A stretch of 64,000 nt of DNA from an uncultured Christensenella sp. (GCA_910577845.1 CAJTNA010000007.1:1-64000); one strand, 5' to 3'. Positions 27,090 to 34,765 are shown, numbered from the stretch's first letter. Made by a program: numbers and translations. Notes: generated by a model not told the origin, from the sequence alone.

Positions 27090-27118
27090 TTGACTATTTT
27101 ATTAAAATAAGTTATAAT
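27090..27118 (+). promoter_or_regulatory. Sigma-A promoter
   Basis: -35 TTGACT (27090-27095), 17-nt spacer, -10 TATAAT (27113-27118), 43 bp before the start codon at 27162. Confidence 0.85.
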
Positions 27119-27161
27119 GATAAAGTTATAATTAACGATTATATATAATAAGGAGAATATT

Positions 27162-28937
27162 ATGGCAAATATAAATAACAATGGTGAGCAAAATAATCGT
27201 GGTCATCGCAAAGTTATTAACCCTCTTGAGGGGATTTTTGGCAAGTTGTCAAAAATGAAATTTCAAACAGCAATGATTATTTTAGGCGTATTCACTGCCT
27301 TTTTAATATTTTGGCAAATTTATTTTAGTTTGATATCTTTTTCAATTTACAATATTGGACTTAGAGCGTTTATTATAATTTTGCTTTTATTATGGTCTAT
27401 TCCTTTTGCAGTGTTCTTTATGCGTAACACTAAAAACGGATATACTAAAAAAGATGCGTTTATGAAAGTTCATTGGGGTTGGAAAATTCCAGCTGGGATT
27501 GCTCTTGTTTTAACTCTTGTATGCATTTGTATGGCAATTTTCACTACGCCAATGTTTATGGCTAAGTCATATAATCAAATGATTAGTGTGGAAACAAAGT
27601 CGGGTACTGCTGAAGAACCTTTTAAAGAATTTACTGAAGAAGTTGATGACTTTTATGACGGCGATATGAAAGTTGCAATTATTGATAAATATTTTGCAGA
27701 TTTACTTGGTGAGAAAGTTTTAGGTACTAGCAGTGGTGGTTATGCCAGTCAGTTTGAGGTTAATGACTATACTTTAATCAACTACAAAAATAGTTTGTAC
27801 TGGGTTGGTGCATTAGAGCCTAAAGGCTTTTTCCAATGGACATCTTCTGCAAAAGAGGGTGGTTCACCAGGGTATGTTTTGGTTGATGCTACACAAGCAG
27901 AATCTAATGCAAGGGCGGACCTTATAACTACTCATAAATTAAAGTACACTCCAGGTGCTTATTTATGGCACGATGCGGAAAGAAAAATGTATTTTTCAAA
28001 TATGGGTGCTTTGCGTGAGAATGAACTTGGCTTTGAGCTAGATGATGATGGTGTTCCATATTACACTCAAGTAATTTATAAAAAGAAATTTGGTATTACA
28101 AGTGGTGATGAGGCAACTGGTTTGCTTGTTATGAATGCTACAACTGGTGAGTGCAAAAGCTATGCTTTAGATAAAGTACCAGAATGGATTGATAATGTGC
28201 AATCACACAATATGATACTTAAACAATTAAATTATTGGGGTGAGTATTCAAAAGGATACTTTAATACTTGGTTCGCAAAAGAGGAAGTTAATAATACTAC
28301 TGCTGGTTACAACTATGTTTACAATAATGATAGATTTTATATCACAACTGGTATAACTGCAAAGTCTGGTGATAATGCTATTGTTGGTATGGTATTGTCA
28401 GACTTAAGAACTAAGAAAACTACAATGTATAATATGGTTGGTGCGACAGAGCAAGCTGCAATGAAATCTGCTCAAGGTATTCAAGAGGTAGCAGCAGCTG
28501 GTTATAAGGCATCGTTCCCAGCATTAATAAATTTCCAAGGTGTACCTACTTTCTATATGGCTCTAAAGGATTCTGCAGGTAATATAAAAATGTATGCTTT
28601 TGTTAATGTACAAGACTATACTAGTAAACTTGCAGCGGGCAATACTCCAGATGAGGCAAAAGCAAAATATGCTGAAACTATTAAAGGTGATATAATTGAT
28701 AAGCCAGTTGTTCCAAGTGGTGAAGAAAAGATTGGTACTTATATAAGAGAATTGGAATATGATGGTACAACATCTATGTATATTAAAGTTGAGGATAAAT
28801 ACTATATCGTATCAGCTAAAATTGCTGGAGCTGAAAAATGGTTGAGTGTGAAAATGCAAGAAGGTGACAATGTTAAAGTTAGAATTAATAATGGCAGAGT
28901 AACTGAAGTATTGGATGTAAAATTTGCAATTAGCTGA
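27162..28937 (+). CDS. Unrecognised membrane protein with a large extracytoplasmic domain
   Basis: 591 aa; I do not recognise the family. A basic cytoplasmic N terminus is followed by hydrophobic segments at about 35-58, 62-85 and 110-135, then about 450 mostly polar residues predicted outside the cell. The outer part has two related-looking stretches, SPGYVLVDATQAESN and ATGLLVMNATTGECKSYAL, each a strand with Asp/Asn-Ala-Thr. ALINFQGVPTFYMALKDSAG and MYAFVNVQDYTSKLAAG follow. The last 60 residues (YIKVEDKYYIVSAKI, KMQEGDNVKVRINNGRVTEV) resemble a small beta-barrel. AAGGAG precedes the start. The gene has its own promoter and two downstream terminators, so it is monocistronic. Function unknown. 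Confidence 0.7.
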   Translation: MANINNNGEQNNRGHRKVINPLEGIFGKLSKMKFQTAMIILGVFTAFLIFWQIYFSLISFSIYNIGLRAFIIILLLLWSIPFAVFFMRNTKNGYTKKDAFMKVHWGWKIPAGIALVLTLVCICMAIFTTPMFMAKSYNQMISVETKSGTAEEPFKEFTEEVDDFYDGDMKVAIIDKYFADLLGEKVLGTSSGGYASQFEVNDYTLINYKNSLYWVGALEPKGFFQWTSSAKEGGSPGYVLVDATQAESNARADLITTHKLKYTPGAYLWHDAERKMYFSNMGALRENELGFELDDDGVPYYTQVIYKKKFGITSGDEATGLLVMNATTGECKSYALDKVPEWIDNVQSHNMILKQLNYWGEYSKGYFNTWFAKEEVNNTTAGYNYVYNNDRFYITTGITAKSGDNAIVGMVLSDLRTKKTTMYNMVGATEQAAMKSAQGIQEVAAAGYKASFPALINFQGVPTFYMALKDSAGNIKMYAFVNVQDYTSKLAAGNTPDEAKAKYAETIKGDIIDKPVVPSGEEKIGTYIRELEYDGTTSMYIKVEDKYYIVSAKIAGAEKWLSVKMQEGDNVKVRINNGRVTEVLDVKFAIS

Positions 28938-29223
28938 CATTATATCAAAGTTAATAAAAACTTGCATTTAATATTGGAAATTCTTTAGTTTTTTTAATAA
29001 AAGTTGTTTTGTTGGAGCTTTTATAAGCGTACGTAAAACTTTTTGCAACAACTGAACTTACTGAAAGCAAAAATACTCGCATTGTTGTTGTTTTGTGATA
29101 ATAATTTAAAATATTATTAAATTAAAATTTATACTTTATATTTTTCATTTGTGATATTGTTGAAAATTGGTTTTAGAAAACAAGTCAGTTTTTGGCTTAA
29201 ACAGAATAAAAATAATAGTTTAC

Positions 29224-29266
29224 ATCAACACCCTAAAAGTAAAAAGTTTGGGGTGTTGAGTTTTTT
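29224..29266 (+). terminator. Terminator 1 upstream of the invertible element
   Basis: Stem TCAACACCC/GGGTGTTGA (29225-29233 with 29251-29259), extendable by TAAA/TTTG with one wobble pair; a loop of about 9 nt; then GTTTTTT. Confidence 0.85.
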
Positions 29267-29300
29267 GTAAAGTCATAAATATGCAAAAAGTCGAATTTTT

Positions 29301-29332
29301 AAAAATACCCACCGAAAATCGGGGGTATTTTT
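29301..29332. terminator. Terminator 2, bidirectional, bordering the invertible element
   Basis: Stem AAAAATACCC/GGGTATTTTT (29301-29310 with 29323-29332), continued by CCGA/TCGG with one bulged A and an AAA loop. T-runs on both strands. It would stop read-through from upstream and also stop the leftward transcript from the promoter at 29404-29433. Confidence 0.85.
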
Positions 29333-29364
29333 GAGTTAATTAGCTAAATTTTGTAAATTAAGGG

Positions 29365-29393
29365 TACATAGAATACATATATCTATGTACATA
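29365..29393 (+). repeat. Left arm of 29-bp inverted repeat
   Basis: Reads TACATAGA-ATACATATA-TCTATGTACATA on the + strand. It is a perfect reverse complement of 29512-29540. With G364 the half-sites of this arm extend to 9 bp (GTACATAGA/TCTATGTAC). Confidence 0.95.
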
Positions 29394-29403
29394 TTATATG
29401 AAT

Positions 29404-29433
29404 ATTATCTTATTAAATATATACATTTGTCAA
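29404..29433 (-). promoter_or_regulatory. Promoter inside the invertible segment, pointing away from the gene
   Basis: Read on the minus strand: perfect -35 TTGACA (29433-29428), 18-nt spacer, -10 GATAAT (29409-29404). Transcription would start near 29397 and run left into the bidirectional terminator at 29332-29301 without meeting a gene. I see no comparable rightward promoter in the segment. Confidence 0.8.
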
Positions 29434-29511
29434 GTATAAGATAAACAATTTGTAAAATGATAACATTAAATTAACTTTAGCTTTACAAAAACATAGCCGA
29501 ATAGCCTATTT

Positions 29512-29540
29512 TATGTACATAGATATATGTATTCTATGTA
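29512..29540 (-). repeat. Right arm of 29-bp inverted repeat
   Basis: Reverse complement of 29365-29393 without a mismatch. It lies 23 bp upstream of the surface-protein start codon, before the AGGAGG site at 29550-29555. Confidence 0.95.
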
Positions 29541-29563
29541 TCTAAAAATAGGAGGTTTTTGCT

Positions 29564-32452
29564 ATGGAAACTAGTATAAAAAAGGTTGGAATTATAATCT
29601 CAATTTTAGCCGTAATTATTCTCGCTTTGGTAGGATGTTTTTGTGTTGCAAAGGTGAGTAATAACGATAGTAGTTCTAATCTTAATAGTGGTAATCTTAT
29701 GACCACTGCGGATGGTGAATTTGAATTGAGTGGTGATTGTGACTCAATTGCAACTGGTTGGAATAGTGCTGTTCAACTATCTGTTGATAGTGGTAAAAAT
29801 GTAAAAGTTATTTTGAATGCTAATTGGATAGCAAAGAGTGATAGTGTTTATACAACATCTTTTGGAGAAGGAGTTGGTTTTAGCTCTGGGCAAATCTTTG
29901 TGCCTAACAATGCAAATATTACACTTGATTTAAATAAAAATATAATAGACAGAGGCTTATCTAAAATAGATATGAGTGCGTGGATAACTAATGGTAGTGT
30001 AATAAAAGTTTTTGGGAATTTATCAGTGGTAGATAGTTCATTTAATGCAGAACAAGTGGAAAGAATATTTGAAAGTCACAATGATAAAGAAACTTTGGTT
30101 GAAGAATTGGATAATTTGGAATGTGGCAAAATTATGGGTGGTGCTCAACTAAATTATGGTGGTGGCATATATGTTGCTGATAAAGCCGAATTGAATTTTT
30201 ATGGTGGTATGGTATGCCATAATAGAGCCACTAGAGGTGGGGCAACTGCTTTGATTGGACATTCTATACTTAATATTTATAATGGCTTGTTTTTATCAAA
30301 TGCAGCTCAGATTGATGGCGGTGTTGGTTATTGGGATGGATATGTATTAATAAATGGAGGTTATTTTATCAATAATATATCTACTCACGGTGGTGTTGTA
30401 TATGCTCACGGCGGTAATTGTGAGATTATTATTAATGACGCAATTATTGCTCATAATAGTGCTAGCAATAGTGGCGGTGGAATGTTTTTATACTATGGTG
30501 GCAGAATAACAATGAATCGTGGTTTAATTGCAAATAACGCTTCTAATTGGGGTGGTGGAGTATGTGTCTCCTCAAGTGGTTGTATTTTTACAATGAATGG
30601 TGGTGAAATTAGTGAAAACAATGCTATTTACGGCGGTGGTATAGGAATTTATGATTCAAAAGGACTTGCAACAATAACTTTAAATGGTGGTTCAATACAT
30701 AACAATACTGCCGCTAATCAAGGTGCAGGAATATCATCTCACACTGGACGCATTACGACTTTTCAAATTAATGGTACCGTGCAGATTTATGATAATAAGC
30801 AAGTAAATGGTGCAACAGAAAGAGTTTCAGATGTTTATTTGATAAGATATCAACTAATTGAGGTTAGAGGAACTTTATCAAGCACAAGTAAAATGGCTTA
30901 TGTAGGAGTTGATTTAGCTACAAATTATGACGATGTTCCATTTACAACTGGTTATGTTAATTATAATAGTTTAGCTCCTGCAAAACATTTCTTTTCAAAT
31001 AATATAGAAAATAATAAAGTTTATCCTATTGTTTTAAGTAATGGAGAAGCAAAATTAGATAAATCTGCTACAAGCGTTGAAAAACCTAATGCTTGTAAAT
31101 GGGTTGTTACACCTCAAGGCGGTGTTGCGAAGGAAATTACTGAACCAAACTATGAAGTAGAATATAATGGCAAGCCATTTACAATTACCAATAGTGCTGG
31201 ACAATTTTATGTAGGTGGCACAACAAGTGCAATTAGTAGCTCAACTAATGCAAAAGATGCTGGAAATTATGCATTTTATACAAATGCAAATGTATCTAAC
31301 CCTTCATTTATATTAACTATAAGACAAAAAAGCGTAGATATTGATTGGGAAAATACAAATTTGACTTACAACGGAAGTAATCAAATGCCTATTGCAAAAG
31401 TCAAAGCTAGTGATTTGGCTGTTGGTGATGAGTGTGATGTTGTCGTTTCTGGCGGTCAGACTATGGCAGGTAGTTATATTGCTACAGCTACAAGCTTAAG
31501 TAATGAAAATTATAAGTTTAAAACGACAATAAATCAGTATGTAAATTATACAATTGCAAAAGCTGACTTAACAATAAATATAGTGACAAAAGATATAGAA
31601 AAAGAATACAATGGTAAAATAATTGATATTGGAAAAGATTGGTACACTTTATCAGCAGATTTGTTAGGCGTAGATAGTGGAAAAGAAATAGACAAACTAT
31701 TTAACATTGATACAAAAGCCTTTGTGCCACAATTTAATGGTAATGAAAGTGCGGTTGAAGTTGGCGAATATACAATATCTACAAAACCATTTACAGTAAG
31801 TGAAGTATTTAAAGATAATTTTAATTACAATGTAAATATAAATTATGTAAACACTGGCAAATTAACAATAACAAATCCGTCAGTGATAAGACCAACAGAT
31901 AATAGTGGATATGACTTTATGATGTTACAAAACAATAAGAGAGTATCTTACAAGGAAAAGGAACTTATCCACGGAGACAATGATAGTGAGTATACAAACT
32001 TTGTATTAGGTAATATTGCTCCAAATACAAGTGTACAAACATTGCTAAACAATTTGGTGTTTAGTGATATGTCACAAGTTCAAATCTATAATGGAGCAAA
32101 TGAAGTAGTATATGGAGAAAATGCAAAAGCATTCTATACAGCAAATATAGATAATGGAACAGAATTAGCAGTAGGAACAGGTTGGTATATAAGATATGAA
32201 AAATTAACTGGAGGAGAGGAAACAATCTACCTATCAGTATTAGGTGATTTGACTGGAGATGGTAAGGTAAACTCAGCAGATGTAAACCGCTTAAGACAAA
32301 TGGTAAACAACAGCGAAGTATACACAAACTCAAATGAGGTAGTAAAACTAAGTAGTTTAATCATAAACAATGGCAAAACACCAACAAATGCAGATGCAGA
32401 AATAGTATGGAATGTAGTTTGCGGAAAGATAGATATTGCAGATTTTATTTAA
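29564..32452 (+). CDS. Large secreted beta-helix surface protein with MBG-like and dockerin-like domains
   Basis: 962 aa. Residues 1-30 are a basic start plus a hydrophobic helix (IIISILAVIILALVGCFCVA), an uncleaved anchor or a signal peptide. From about 180 to 420 come roughly nine repeats rich in NGG and NxA with a GGGI/GGGM turn (INGGYFINN, MNRGLIANNASNWGGG, MNGGEISENNAIYGGGIG), as in right-handed beta-helix adhesins. From about 510 to 780 there are beta-rich MBG-like modules (VEYNGKPFTI, LTYNGSNQMPIAK, EKEYNGKIIDI). The C terminus has one good dockerin calcium loop, GDLTGDGKVNSADVNRLRQM, and a degenerate second half. AGGAGG lies 8 nt before ATG29564. Expression is probably controlled by the invertible element just upstream. 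The 3' end is identical to the fragment at 1-55. Confidence 0.82.
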   Translation: METSIKKVGIIISILAVIILALVGCFCVAKVSNNDSSSNLNSGNLMTTADGEFELSGDCDSIATGWNSAVQLSVDSGKNVKVILNANWIAKSDSVYTTSFGEGVGFSSGQIFVPNNANITLDLNKNIIDRGLSKIDMSAWITNGSVIKVFGNLSVVDSSFNAEQVERIFESHNDKETLVEELDNLECGKIMGGAQLNYGGGIYVADKAELNFYGGMVCHNRATRGGATALIGHSILNIYNGLFLSNAAQIDGGVGYWDGYVLINGGYFINNISTHGGVVYAHGGNCEIIINDAIIAHNSASNSGGGMFLYYGGRITMNRGLIANNASNWGGGVCVSSSGCIFTMNGGEISENNAIYGGGIGIYDSKGLATITLNGGSIHNNTAANQGAGISSHTGRITTFQINGTVQIYDNKQVNGATERVSDVYLIRYQLIEVRGTLSSTSKMAYVGVDLATNYDDVPFTTGYVNYNSLAPAKHFFSNNIENNKVYPIVLSNGEAKLDKSATSVEKPNACKWVVTPQGGVAKEITEPNYEVEYNGKPFTITNSAGQFYVGGTTSAISSSTNAKDAGNYAFYTNANVSNPSFILTIRQKSVDIDWENTNLTYNGSNQMPIAKVKASDLAVGDECDVVVSGGQTMAGSYIATATSLSNENYKFKTTINQYVNYTIAKADLTINIVTKDIEKEYNGKIIDIGKDWYTLSADLLGVDSGKEIDKLFNIDTKAFVPQFNGNESAVEVGEYTISTKPFTVSEVFKDNFNYNVNINYVNTGKLTITNPSVIRPTDNSGYDFMMLQNNKRVSYKEKELIHGDNDSEYTNFVLGNIAPNTSVQTLLNNLVFSDMSQVQIYNGANEVVYGENAKAFYTANIDNGTELAVGTGWYIRYEKLTGGEETIYLSVLGDLTGDGKVNSADVNRLRQMVNNSEVYTNSNEVVKLSSLIINNGKTPTNADAEIVWNVVCGKIDIADFI

Positions 32453-32666
32453 CAACAAATTACATAGAAAGCTATAATTAAATAAGTAAGTTGTAAAATG
32501 TTTAAAAATAGATTAATATAAAAGGCTAAAACTACTTAAAAGACAAATAGAATATTATTAAGCAATCTAGCAATGTTTGCAATACAAGCTTAATAGTTAC
32601 AAATTCAATAGCAACTAAAGTTTAATATTCAAATGTTGTAAATTTAAAAAATAATGCTATTAAACA

Positions 32667-32696
32667 AACAAGATACCAGTTGGTATCTTGTTGTTT
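32667..32696 (+). terminator. Terminator of the surface-protein gene
   Basis: An 11-bp stem (32667-32677 with 32682-32692, AACAAGATACC/GGTATCTTGTT) with loop AGTT, followed by GTTT. The U-run is short. Confidence 0.7.
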
Positions 32697-32821
32697 ATTA
32701 GGCATTGCTTTTATGTTTTTGATTTTAATGTGTAAAAGTTTTTAAGATATTAGTTTTGTAATTAAACTATTTAAAAATGGTATGTAAAATAATTTTGATA
32801 AATTTTTTTGTTGCTCGCTAT

Positions 32822-32873
32822 TATACCATAATACCACAAGATGGCTAATGCTGTCTTGAGGTATTACGGTGTA
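32822..32873. other. Long imperfect hairpin
   Basis: The arms 32822-32845 and 32850-32873 pair in blocks of 6, 7, 5 and 2 bp, interrupted by single mismatches and one TG/TG mismatch, with a TAAT loop. No U-run on either strand, so not a plain terminator. Could be a structured RNA or a processed 3' end of folT; role unknown. Confidence 0.45.
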
Positions 32874-32908
32874 TGTAAAGGAGTTTTGTGAGCATATTTG
32901 ATTTTGTT

Positions 32909-32940
32909 TGCAATCTATAAATATATTAATATGGATTGCA
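32909..32940. other. Hairpin downstream of folT
   Basis: An 11-bp stem with one wobble pair (32909-32919 with 32930-32940) and an AT loop. Not followed by a T-run on either strand. It lies about 90 bp past the folT stop and may mark its 3' end. Confidence 0.35.
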
Positions 32941-33029
32941 TAAGTTTTAGACTACAAACAAATAATAAATAACTTAAAATGAAATATTAGTATTACTTTA
33001 ATTGATAGTTGTTTTAAACAAATTATTGA

Positions 33030-33791
33030 TTAATCGTTTACATTTTCTTTTGTTGTAATTTCAATGTTTTCTGCTGTGTAATTGTTTGTCTTTTTACGAC
33101 TAAAACGATTATTTATTTTAGTTTTTGTATTGAAAATAAAAGATTGCAATTTGTTTTTAGATGTACTATGTTCACTTTTTTCAATATCATTTGTTGATTT
33201 GCTGCCTTCAATGTCTTCTGTTGTAGCAATTTTATTTCCTATTCTACTAAATACATATTTTTTTAATGGATAGTATAAAATGCAAATTATGCAACAATTT
33301 ATTAGGAAAAAACCTAATTGAGGTCCAATTCTGCCAATAAAGTATACCCAAAAAGTTTTTTTGCCGATTGCAAAAAACAAATAAAGTCCTAATGTAGTTA
33401 AAAAACACGTACATACTAAAAATACAGCTAAAAAAGATAATGCTAACTTAAAATAAAGTTTTAGTTTAGGTATTTTAAAAATTAGACCAGGTAAAAAACC
33501 TATAAATGCTGATGAAATTGTTAAAAGTGGTATCCACGCCATACCTTGGCTATTTATCAAGAAACCTAGCAAATCGCCTAAGAAGCCTACTAAAAACCCT
33601 GCAATCGGTCCAAGAAAGATGCCGGCAATAAAACAAGGAATATAAGAGAATGTTAGTTTTAATGCACCATTGCCAATAGGGATATCAAAAGTGTTGCATA
33701 TAATAGCTATTGCTATTAAGATTGCAGTGTAAGTGATAAAAAGCGTTGTTTTTATCTTGGTGTTGCCATGTGTTTTTGTACCATTCTTCAT
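33030..33791 (-). CDS. folT: Folate ECF transporter S component FolT
   Basis: 253-aa substrate-binding subunit of an energy-coupling-factor importer, predicted to bind folates at the membrane. About six hydrophobic helices lie in residues 15-180. LKLTFSYIPCFIAGIFLGPIAGFLVGFLGDLLGF is the region typical of the folate/pyridoxine-type S components (short G-rich turn after two helices), and IGPQLGFFLINCCIICIL follows. A polar tail of about 70 residues (185-253), rich in Ser, Lys, Asn and Thr, is longer than usual. The THF riboswitch directly upstream supports folate as substrate. ECF ATPase and EcfT genes are not here, as expected for a shared module. Confidence 0.85.
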   Translation of the reverse strand: MKNGTKTHGNTKIKTTLFITYTAILIAIAIICNTFDIPIGNGALKLTFSYIPCFIAGIFLGPIAGFLVGFLGDLLGFLINSQGMAWIPLLTISSAFIGFLPGLIFKIPKLKLYFKLALSFLAVFLVCTCFLTTLGLYLFFAIGKKTFWVYFIGRIGPQLGFFLINCCIICILYYPLKKYVFSRIGNKIATTEDIEGSKSTNDIEKSEHSTSKNKLQSFIFNTKTKINNRFSRKKTNNYTAENIEITTKENVND

Positions 33792-33792
33792 T

Positions 33793-33830
33793 AAAAAAAG
33801 TACCTCCTAAAAATATTGGAGAGTACCGAG
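33793..33830 (-). promoter_or_regulatory. Expression platform of the THF riboswitch
   Basis: Minus strand: CTCGG (33830-33826), then a hairpin GTAC-T-CTCC / GGAG-GTAC (33826-33818 with 33807-33800) followed by seven T (33799-33793) and the start codon 33791. The right arm contains the AGGAGG ribosome site, so folding would hide it; with the U-run it may also end transcription. CCGAG at the aptamer 3' end can pair with CTCGG, a possible alternative fold. Confidence 0.65.
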
Positions 33831-33849
33831 AAAAATTATAAAAAGATAT

Positions 33850-33951
33850 ACTTACCTCGGATGTGAAATACAACCGCAGAGGCTGAACCTCTTTCGTCCA
33901 TAGTCAACATCCCGTTCTATGGCACTTAACGCTGTATTTCTACTCAGCAAT
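33850..33951 (-). ncRNA. Tetrahydrofolate (THF) riboswitch aptamer
   Basis: On the minus strand the conserved THF-riboswitch blocks occur in order: GAGTAG, GCGTTAAGTG, GGGATGT, ACGAAAGAGG, GCGGTTGTATTT, CACATCCG. AAATACA pairs with TGTATTT (P2), GCCATAG with CTATGG (P3), and AGAGG with CCTCT. Placement before folT matches known use of this class. P1 appears weak (several G-U pairs). It senses reduced folates and turns the gene down when they are abundant, by family knowledge. Confidence 0.9.
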
Positions 33952-33954
33952 AGT

Positions 33955-33983
33955 ATTATAGCATATTGATGATAACCTTGCAA
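33955..33983 (-). promoter_or_regulatory. Promoter of the THF riboswitch-folT transcript
   Basis: Minus strand: -35 TTGCAA (33983-33978), 17-nt spacer, -10 TATAAT (33960-33955) with an extended TGC before it. The start would fall just before the aptamer. Confidence 0.75.
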
Positions 33984-34109
33984 GCAAATTAATATATTTT
34001 TTTGCAATAAATGTATAATTATTGGTTATACAAGGTATTTTATTGGATTATGGATATTAATATTGGCTTAACACTTCATAAAAAGGCATAAAAGAAACTA
34101 AAGCAGTAA

Positions 34110-34138
34110 TTGACAAACAATATTAATTATTATATAAT
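34110..34138 (+). promoter_or_regulatory. Consensus sigma-A promoter
   Basis: Perfect TTGACA (34110-34115), 17-nt spacer, perfect TATAAT (34133-34138), 32 bp before the start codon at 34171. Confidence 0.92.
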
Positions 34139-34170
34139 AATTATAATAGAATTACCTTATTGAGGTTGTT

Positions 34171-34491
34171 ATGAGTGAATTTGATAGCAAAGTATATATG
34201 GTTGTAAAAAACATTCCAGTTGGATATGTTATGAATTATGCAATGGTGGCAGAACTTGCTGGTTATCCACGAAGGGCAAGACATGTTGGTAAGGCGTTGC
34301 ATAATAATCCAGACCCTCAAAGTATCCCTTGCCATAGAGTTGTTATGAAAGATGGTAGCTTAACGCCAGCATTTGCTTTTGGTGGTGAGGGGGAACATAG
34401 AAAAAGATTGGAAGCCGAGGGGGTAACCTTTAAAGGTGATAAAGTTAATATGCAAATTCATTTGCTACAGATTAATAGATTTATAAAGTAG
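34171..34491 (+). CDS. MGMT-family protein (DNA alkyltransferase domain, single-domain form)
   Basis: 106 aa, only the C-terminal DNA-binding/active-site domain of O6-methylguanine-DNA methyltransferase. IPVGYVMNYAMVAELAGYPRRARHVGKALHNNP is the winged-helix part with the recognition helix and its Arg-finger-like RRAR. SIPCHRVVMKDG has the acceptor Cys in PCHRV, so it is not an ATL protein, where that residue is usually Trp or another substitute. Family members of this short type (YbaZ/Ogt-like) either repair alkylated guanine or flag it for excision repair; which applies here is not decidable. GAGG precedes the start. It is alone under a consensus promoter. Confidence 0.87.
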   Translation: MSEFDSKVYMVVKNIPVGYVMNYAMVAELAGYPRRARHVGKALHNNPDPQSIPCHRVVMKDGSLTPAFAFGGEGEHRKRLEAEGVTFKGDKVNMQIHLLQINRFIK

Positions 34492-34556
34492 TTTGATTAT
34501 TAAATAATCGTTTAGTTAATAAAATTGTTAAAATAGCAAATTTTCTTACAACAAAT

Positions 34557-34580
34557 AAAATCTGCATTGCGTGGATAAAA
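34557..34580 (+). repeat. Direct repeat copy 1 (DnaA-box-like)
   Basis: AAAATCTGCATTGCGTGGAT then AAAA. The core CGTGGATAA is one base from the DnaA box TGTGGATAA. Confidence 0.7.
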
Positions 34581-34741
34581 TTTGTAAGTTTAGCATTTAA
34601 AATTTATACAAACAATGTTTAGTAAAACGCATAATATTTTTTTAAGAAAATAAGAAAAACTTTCAATTTTAGTATAATGCACTAAAATTAACAAGATAAG
34701 TGTTATTTAAAAATGATGAGCAATACTGCAGTTACATCAAT

Positions 34742-34765
34742 AAAATCTGCAATATGTGGATAAAC
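34742..34765 (+). repeat. Direct repeat copy 2 (perfect DnaA-box core)
   Basis: AAAATCTGCAATATGTGGAT then AAAC. It contains TGTGGATAA, the exact complement of the DnaA box TTATCCACA. Confidence 0.75.

Larger units (their letters stand above)
26816..27161. other. Intergenic region between hydF and the unknown membrane-protein gene
   Basis: Holds the hydF terminator (26862-26890) and the next promoter (27090-27118). The rest is AT-rich with nothing else I can support. Confidence 0.6.
28938..29363. other. Intergenic region with two tandem terminators
   Basis: About 290 bp of AT-rich DNA without visible genes, then two strong hairpin terminators (29224-29266 and 29301-29332) directly upstream of the inverted-repeat element. 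Confidence 0.6.
29365..29540. other. Putative invertible promoter element (phase switch), OFF orientation
   Basis: Two perfect 29-bp inverted repeats (29365-29393 and 29512-29540) enclose 118 bp that contain a strong promoter pointing left. Each arm has inverted half-sites (TACATAGA and TCTATGTA) around a 9-bp asymmetric core ATACATATA, the layout of a site-specific recombinase crossover site. If the segment flipped, the -10 box would fall at 29496-29501, about 60 bp before ATG29564, with the terminators shielding the upstream side. Seen: repeats, promoter, spacing. Inferred: inversion by a recombinase encoded elsewhere. Confidence 0.8.
32453..33029. other. Intergenic region between convergent genes
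   Basis: Holds the terminator at 32667-32696 and two hairpins (32822-32873 and 32909-32940). No open frame worth calling; a ten-codon GTG frame at 32889 with AAAGGAG upstream is discussed among the rejected items. Confidence 0.55.

Noticed and set aside
30100..30800. Possible tandem DNA repeat or CRISPR-like array
   Set aside because: The periodic GGTGG pattern is codon-level repetition of NGG/GGG beta-helix turns in an intact reading frame; there are no constant repeats with spacers.
32878..32922. Ten-codon GTG frame (MSIFDFVCNL) with AAAGGAG upstream
   Set aside because: Short enough to arise by chance in AT-rich DNA; no promoter could be fixed and its end runs into a hairpin.
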